Source: a virus
DNA: 23,319 nucleotides
Virus record (IMG/VR): IMGVR_UViG_3300048003_000126
Coordinates: 1 to 23,319 of that record
Direction: 5' to 3' (one strand)
Both the position numbers and the translations under genes were made by a program. Below, piece after piece: positions 20,486 to 23,319 of this stretch (positions are counted from its first letter, which is position 1; each line of letters begins with the position of its first letter). Under the pieces are notes generated by a model. That model did not search any database and was not told where the DNA came from. It worked only from the letters and a program-made list of their open reading frames with translations.

Positions 20486-20916
20486 TGAAATGGTGGTTAT
20501 GTTTACTTGTTGTTTTAACTCCTAATGCTTTTGCTGAGACTCCTAGATTTGGTGCGAACCAGATTCAAAGCAATTCAAGGAGTATTTCAAAAATAGATGA
20601 AGTTATCATTACTGAAAACTATAACTCAGGCTATGCGTACTCAGTTACAGGATCTAATGTCAAAATCAAAGATGGTACTGTTATTTCTCCTGAAGCAACT
20701 TATACAACAAGTCAAAATACAGGTAATGCAGGTGCAGTTAATTTTGAATGGATAACACCACAACTAACAAGCAAACCACAGTGGGAGATCGTTTCAGAAG
20801 GAGATGCGTTCTCGTTAACAGAAAACTTTATGGCTCCTGGTTTAGACGCAGTAAGCATAATAAATCGAACACAAACAATCGAAACAACACAAACTTCTAC
20901 AACCTTATTTCAATAG
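20485..20916 (+). CDS. Exported 143-aa paralogue of the preceding gene
   Basis: Starts MKWWLCLLVVLTPNAFAETP, a signal peptide cleaved after AFA. Compared with the preceding gene: SVTGSNVKIKDGTV aligns with SVSGTNIQPKANTV, and VSEGDAFSLTENFMAPG aligns with VNAGDAFSVSETYLQAD, so the two are diverged duplicates. It ends with a Thr-rich tail (TQTIETTQTSTTLFQ). Its last 169 bases overlap another frame that encodes the next exported protein. Function unknown; probably secreted with its neighbours. Confidence 0.78.
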   Translation: MKWWLCLLVVLTPNAFAETPRFGANQIQSNSRSISKIDEVIITENYNSGYAYSVTGSNVKIKDGTVISPEATYTTSQNTGNAGAVNFEWITPQLTSKPQWEIVSEGDAFSLTENFMAPGLDAVSIINRTQTIETTQTSTTLFQ

Positions 20917-21521
20917 GACTTTTATTTGCTAGTCCTGTTTATGCAGAAACTACTATATCCAACCCTCAGAGTTCTACCCAATCGACTATTGTTAACCAAG
21001 GTTTTCAAAGTATAAGCGGATCTTTTCCTACGCATAGATATAGTAATGGTATTCAATGCCAAACACCTACTTTAAGTTTTAATCCGTTCATAACAAAAGG
21101 AGAATATTACAACAGTCCTAGAAGCACTGTACAAAGAACAAATATATATAACCAAGCAAAAGATAGTGATACAGGTCAGCTAACAAATCCTGGTGAAATA
21201 CTCTACATAGCAGAACAGGAAAGGCTAGATCAGATAAACCATAACTTTTCATATGGAGCGACTATAAGTCTACAAGTACCATTGGGGAAACGATTTAATG
21301 ATGAGTGCTTGAAGGCAGCCCAAACATATAGAAAGTATCAAGAGTTTCTACTCCAAGCTAAAAAATTAGAGGTCAATTTGAACAGGCTTTCTATTTGCTC
21401 GCAGCAACTTAAGCTCGGTGTTAAGTATGTAGGAGAAGATGCTGTTAGCTGTAAAAATGTTGTGTTGACCAGCGTTCCAAATCAAGTATTACCACATACT
21501 CATAAGCTTAAGGTTGATTAG
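20748..21521 (+). CDS. Exported protein of ~190 mature residues, start uncertain
   Basis: The convincing part begins at about 20905 with ISIGLLFASPVYAETT, a signal-peptide core with cleavage near 20946. It then has an Asn/Ser/Gln-rich segment (QSSTQSTIVNQGFQSISGSF), two Cys, and a helical C-terminal part (CLKAAQTYRKYQEFLLQAKK) with further Cys. No ATG, GTG or TTG lies close to the signal core; the nearest ATG in frame is 20748, far inside the upstream gene. Either a rare start (ATT/ATA), a coupled or frameshifted reading, or a sequencing error explains this. It converges with the minus-strand gene, overlapping by 14 nt. Resembles exported cyanophage proteins I remember. Confidence 0.68.
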   Translation: MDNTTTNKQTTVGDRFRRRCVLVNRKLYGSWFRRSKHNKSNTNNRNNTNFYNLISIGLLFASPVYAETTISNPQSSTQSTIVNQGFQSISGSFPTHRYSNGIQCQTPTLSFNPFITKGEYYNSPRSTVQRTNIYNQAKDSDTGQLTNPGEILYIAEQERLDQINHNFSYGATISLQVPLGKRFNDECLKAAQTYRKYQEFLLQAKKLEVNLNRLSICSQQLKLGVKYVGEDAVSCKNVVLTSVPNQVLPHTHKLKVD

Positions 21522-22167
21522 GTTTTTCTTTTTTCTTTGTCAGCTTTTTAATGACATTTTTTACTAGGGGTTTGACAATATTAAGTAGAAGTGGAGTGGT
21601 AGCAGCAATAGAACTAATAACAGCAGTAGATACAACAACACTAGCCGTTGGTATGTATTGGTCAACAAACGGTACTTTCTCCCAGATTGCGTCACAAGAA
21701 CCCTCCAATAGCCCACGCTCATATTTTACCAGCCTTTCCAATCTAAGCTCGTTTCTCCAATCCCCAGGTCTATATGGTGCGTTTTTAGGTGGACAGGGAA
21801 CTAACTCAACATCTTCATTCTCTTTTTGCTGTCCTAAATTAATATTTGTTCCAGTCCCTTTTTTCTGATAATTATATGTACCTTCTGTTTCTATAGTGTC
21901 CTGTGCATCATAAACAATAGGTCTAAATGTTTTAGCTTCTGGTTGAACTTTAATTGGTTGTGTGCCACCGATTGCTTGACCGTTAGGACAAGTAGCATAA
22001 GCCTTTCTTCCATGAAAAATAATAGTTGGATTTTCTGATAGTTCTATATCTCTATTACTTAAATCACAAGCAGGGTTCTCTCCTATCAAGACAGTCTCAG
22101 GTATATAAGGTGTTTCTGGTATTTCTACTTTCGGTATCTTTATATCAGGAACTTTGATCGTAGGCAT
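21508..22167 (-). CDS. 219-aa protein with C-terminal membrane anchor
   Basis: ATG at 22167 shares a base with the previous stop (TAATG). Starts MPTIKVPDIKIPKVEIPETP, an extended Pro/Ile/Lys-rich beta-strand repeat (x-I-P-x-V style), then a soluble region with four Cys (ACDLSN, ATCPNG, VPCPP, GSCDA), and a C-terminal hydrophobic stretch (VVVSTAVISSIAATTPLLLNIVKPL) with a basic tail (KKLTKKKEKP), so probably anchored with the tail in the cytoplasm and the rest outside. No named family. I recall IKVP-repeat starts among cyanophage proteins. First of three membrane-associated minus-strand genes counted from the left. Confidence 0.75.
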   Translation of the reverse strand: MPTIKVPDIKIPKVEIPETPYIPETVLIGENPACDLSNRDIELSENPTIIFHGRKAYATCPNGQAIGGTQPIKVQPEAKTFRPIVYDAQDTIETEGTYNYQKKGTGTNINLGQQKENEDVELVPCPPKNAPYRPGDWRNELRLERLVKYERGLLEGSCDAIWEKVPFVDQYIPTASVVVSTAVISSIAATTPLLLNIVKPLVKNVIKKLTKKKEKPNQP

Positions 22168-22712
22168 TAACAATCGTTAAAGTCAGAAGCCATATCTGCA
22201 CCTAACTTACCACCTTCTCTCCTTGCTGTATTAGTAGCAAAACCAGATAAGAACCAACCGACAATAGGAACATTAGATAATGAGGTTACAAGTCCTGTTC
22301 CTGTAGCTACTGACGTTCCAATAAGCTGTCCTGTAGATTCTCCTTTAGCTTTTTCTTTTATACAAGCTATTTGTTTTGCTGTTAACTCACCATTATTTAC
22401 AACGGTTATATCTTTTTCTCCAGCTACTCTTTGTGTTTCTTTAGTAGATAAAGCCTTACTTGCACCTAAGAACCCTGCTGGTTTTTTACTGGTCTCCATT
22501 GAAGCAATAATCTTTGGATCGTGCATACGATGTCTAATTCTATAACCTTGCATATCAGCTTCAATTTCGTAAGTAGAATATTTACTAACAGGTAAATCAA
22601 ACATAGGTAAGCGAGGTTTTGTAGCTAATAAATTTATTGCATAAAACTGAGAAGATACAAAAGCAGTACCAAGTCCTACTGCTACTCCTTTAAAAATAAT
22701 ATTAGTATTCAT
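22167..22712 (-). CDS. 181-aa membrane protein
   Basis: Starts MNTNIIFKGVAVGLGTAFVS, an N-terminal hydrophobic helix without a clear cleavage site. Central part soluble (YSTYEIEADMQGYRIRHRMH), then a Gly-rich hydrophobic region (IGTSVATGTGLVTSL, NVPIVGWFLSGFATN) near the C-terminus and two Cys. Glycine-zipper-like composition of the last part recalls membrane-perturbing proteins, but no family is recognised. Its ATG lies 6 nt after the upstream stop and its stop shares a base with the downstream ATG: a tight operon. Confidence 0.75.
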   Translation of the reverse strand: MNTNIIFKGVAVGLGTAFVSSQFYAINLLATKPRLPMFDLPVSKYSTYEIEADMQGYRIRHRMHDPKIIASMETSKKPAGFLGASKALSTKETQRVAGEKDITVVNNGELTAKQIACIKEKAKGESTGQLIGTSVATGTGLVTSLSNVPIVGWFLSGFATNTARREGGKLGADMASDFNDC

Positions 22713-22718
22713 ACAAGC

Positions 22719-22949
22719 CTAAAATTTAGGTAAAGACGTTGTAGGTAAAGATGGTCCTGTCATGTCTGGTAAGCCCTGATCTAATACTTTAGGCATAAGA
22801 CCTGTTACGTTACCCATAACCTCTTTCATTAGTTTAGATTTAAACTGTTCTGACGTTACATATTTATAACCAAAGTACCCTCCACCAATAACAGAAGTTA
22901 CCATTAAGAAAGAAATAATGCTTAAAACATTAGCAATTTTTTGAAACAT
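22719..22949 (-). CDS. 76-aa single-pass membrane protein
   Basis: ATG at 22949 gives MFQKIANVLSIISFLMVTSV with one membrane helix (about 8-30, ending GGGYFGYKYV), followed by a soluble part and a Pro/Thr tail ending LPTTSLPKF. A GTG at 22988 would add 13 residues; a perfect TATAAT lies just upstream of it, so transcription may start there and ATG is then more natural. The ATG shares CATG with the start of a plus-strand ORF. Function unknown; leads an operon of three membrane-associated genes. Confidence 0.72.
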   Translation of the reverse strand: MFQKIANVLSIISFLMVTSVIGGGYFGYKYVTSEQFKSKLMKEVMGNVTGLMPKVLDQGLPDMTGPSLPTTSLPKF

Positions 22950-23079
22950 GATTAAAGAAGCATTTTTAAAAGCGTTAATGCCTGTCACTATTATAACGTT
23001 TATGGCAATTCTGGCCTTGGCACCTCTTTATCTGACTATGGGCTTAATGACTAGACAGATGACAACTGAAACTAAGTAA
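22948..23079 (+). CDS. 43-aa single-pass membrane ORF, divergent
   Basis: Starts MIKEAFLKALMPVTIITFMA and continues ILALAPLYLTMGLMTRQ, one membrane helix flanked by positive charge. It begins on the same CATG as the minus-strand gene at 22949, and ends 9 bases before the stop of the convergent tail-assembly gene, so it fills the gap fully. No Shine-Dalgarno is seen. Composition looks like a real membrane peptide, but as the opposite strand of a promoter region it could be chance. Confidence 0.5.
   Translation: MIKEAFLKALMPVTIITFMAILALAPLYLTMGLMTRQMTTETK
22990..22995 (-). promoter_or_regulatory. TATAAT -10 box for the membrane gene operon
   Basis: A consensus TATAAT on the minus strand 40 bases before the ATG at 22949. 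No good -35 is seen at the usual spacing, which is common for cyanobacterial promoters. It lies inside the plus-strand 43-aa ORF. Confidence 0.4.
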
Positions 23080-23088
23080 CTAAATATT

Positions 23089-23319
23089 TTAGCTAGGTTC
23101 TGTAGGCCAAGTAATATTAAATGGATCTGATTGTGTTGGTATATCTCGTAATGCTTGCCTATAAGTTTTCCAAGCATCTGCCAAGGTTAGATCACTACTT
23201 GCTCTCCAATCTGTAGCTTGTAATAAATTATTTCTCATGTTTCTAACTGCTACCCATTTAGCGTTAGTAAGTGTAGTTTGTTCATCTGTGGTTGTAGATT
23301 CTACTTTTACACTGTAAGC
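23089..23319 (-). CDS. Tail assembly chaperone-like protein, N-terminus cut
   Basis: An open frame running in from the right edge to TAA at 23089, 76 residues seen. It ends LLQATDWRASSDLTLADAWK, then YRQALRDIP and ITWPTEPS. The order R-x-x-LL-x-x-tDW ... W-x-x-YRQ-x-LRDIP ... WP-x-P is the signature of the phage tail-fibre assembly/chaperone-like domain (Pfam Phage_TAC/APC type, as I recall PF16778). It usually lies at the C-terminus or next to tail fibre genes, so the unseen DNA to the right likely holds the fibre. Sequence motif is clear; exact role is inferred. Confidence 0.85.
   Translation of the reverse strand, partial: AYSVKVESTTTDEQTTLTNAKWVAVRNMRNNLLQATDWRASSDLTLADAWKTYRQALRDIPTQSDPFNITWPTEPS

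Noticed and set aside
21551-21868. 105-codon plus-strand frame
   Set aside because: Antisense of the 219-aa anchored protein, which has coherent composition and an operon position.
1-23319. CRISPR array, insertion sequence, tRNA or rRNA genes
   Set aside because: No spaced identical repeats, transposase motifs, terminal inverted repeats or cloverleaf structures were found by reading both strands.

Overview
This window reads as most of the genome of a marine T7-like podovirus, probably a cyanophage. The sequence is AT-rich and gene-dense. It carries a T7-type module set on the minus strand: single-subunit RNA polymerase with a tyrosine integrase just upstream, gp2.5-like SSB, endonuclease I, gp4-like primase-helicase, 5'-3' exonuclease, portal, scaffold, capsid, tail tubular proteins A and B, and small and large terminase. 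Host assignment is inference. It rests on int lying directly upstream of the RNA polymerase (as I recall from marine cyano- and pelagiphages), on tiny basic genes familiar from marine phages, and on a plus-strand cassette of secreted proteins resembling families I remember from T4-like cyanophages. A SAR11 or other marine host is not excluded.

Layout, read in the main (minus) direction from the right edge. 23319-21508: a tail-assembly-chaperone-like gene cut by the edge, then three small membrane-associated genes and a short plus-strand membrane ORF. 21521-19575: four plus-strand genes, one two-pass membrane protein and three exported proteins. 19528-16727: small membrane genes in the T7 holin position, small terminase, large terminase. 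16726-16264: a noncoding junction with a near-match to the T7 promoter, an ~11-bp tandem repeat array, AT-rich DNA and an early promoter. 16263-14552: tightly overlapping early microgenes. 14533-7449: integrase, RNA polymerase, SSB, endonuclease I, two small paralogues, primase-helicase, exonuclease, then a strong terminator. 7330-1: portal, scaffold, a set of basic microproteins, capsid, a terminator in the position of T7 T-phi, tail tubular A, and the start of tail tubular B, which runs off the left edge.

Together these genes form the early, replication, morphogenesis and packaging programme of a T7-like phage. The main oddity is that no DNA polymerase is visible: primase-helicase and exonuclease overlap by 4 nt exactly where T7 carries gene 5. 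In a linear phage the terminase-to-early junction would be the two genome ends, so the assembly appears circularised or concatemeric through them. Not in the window: internal virion proteins, the main tail fibre, a recognisable lysozyme, and any recognised tRNA or attP. These may lie in the unseen part.
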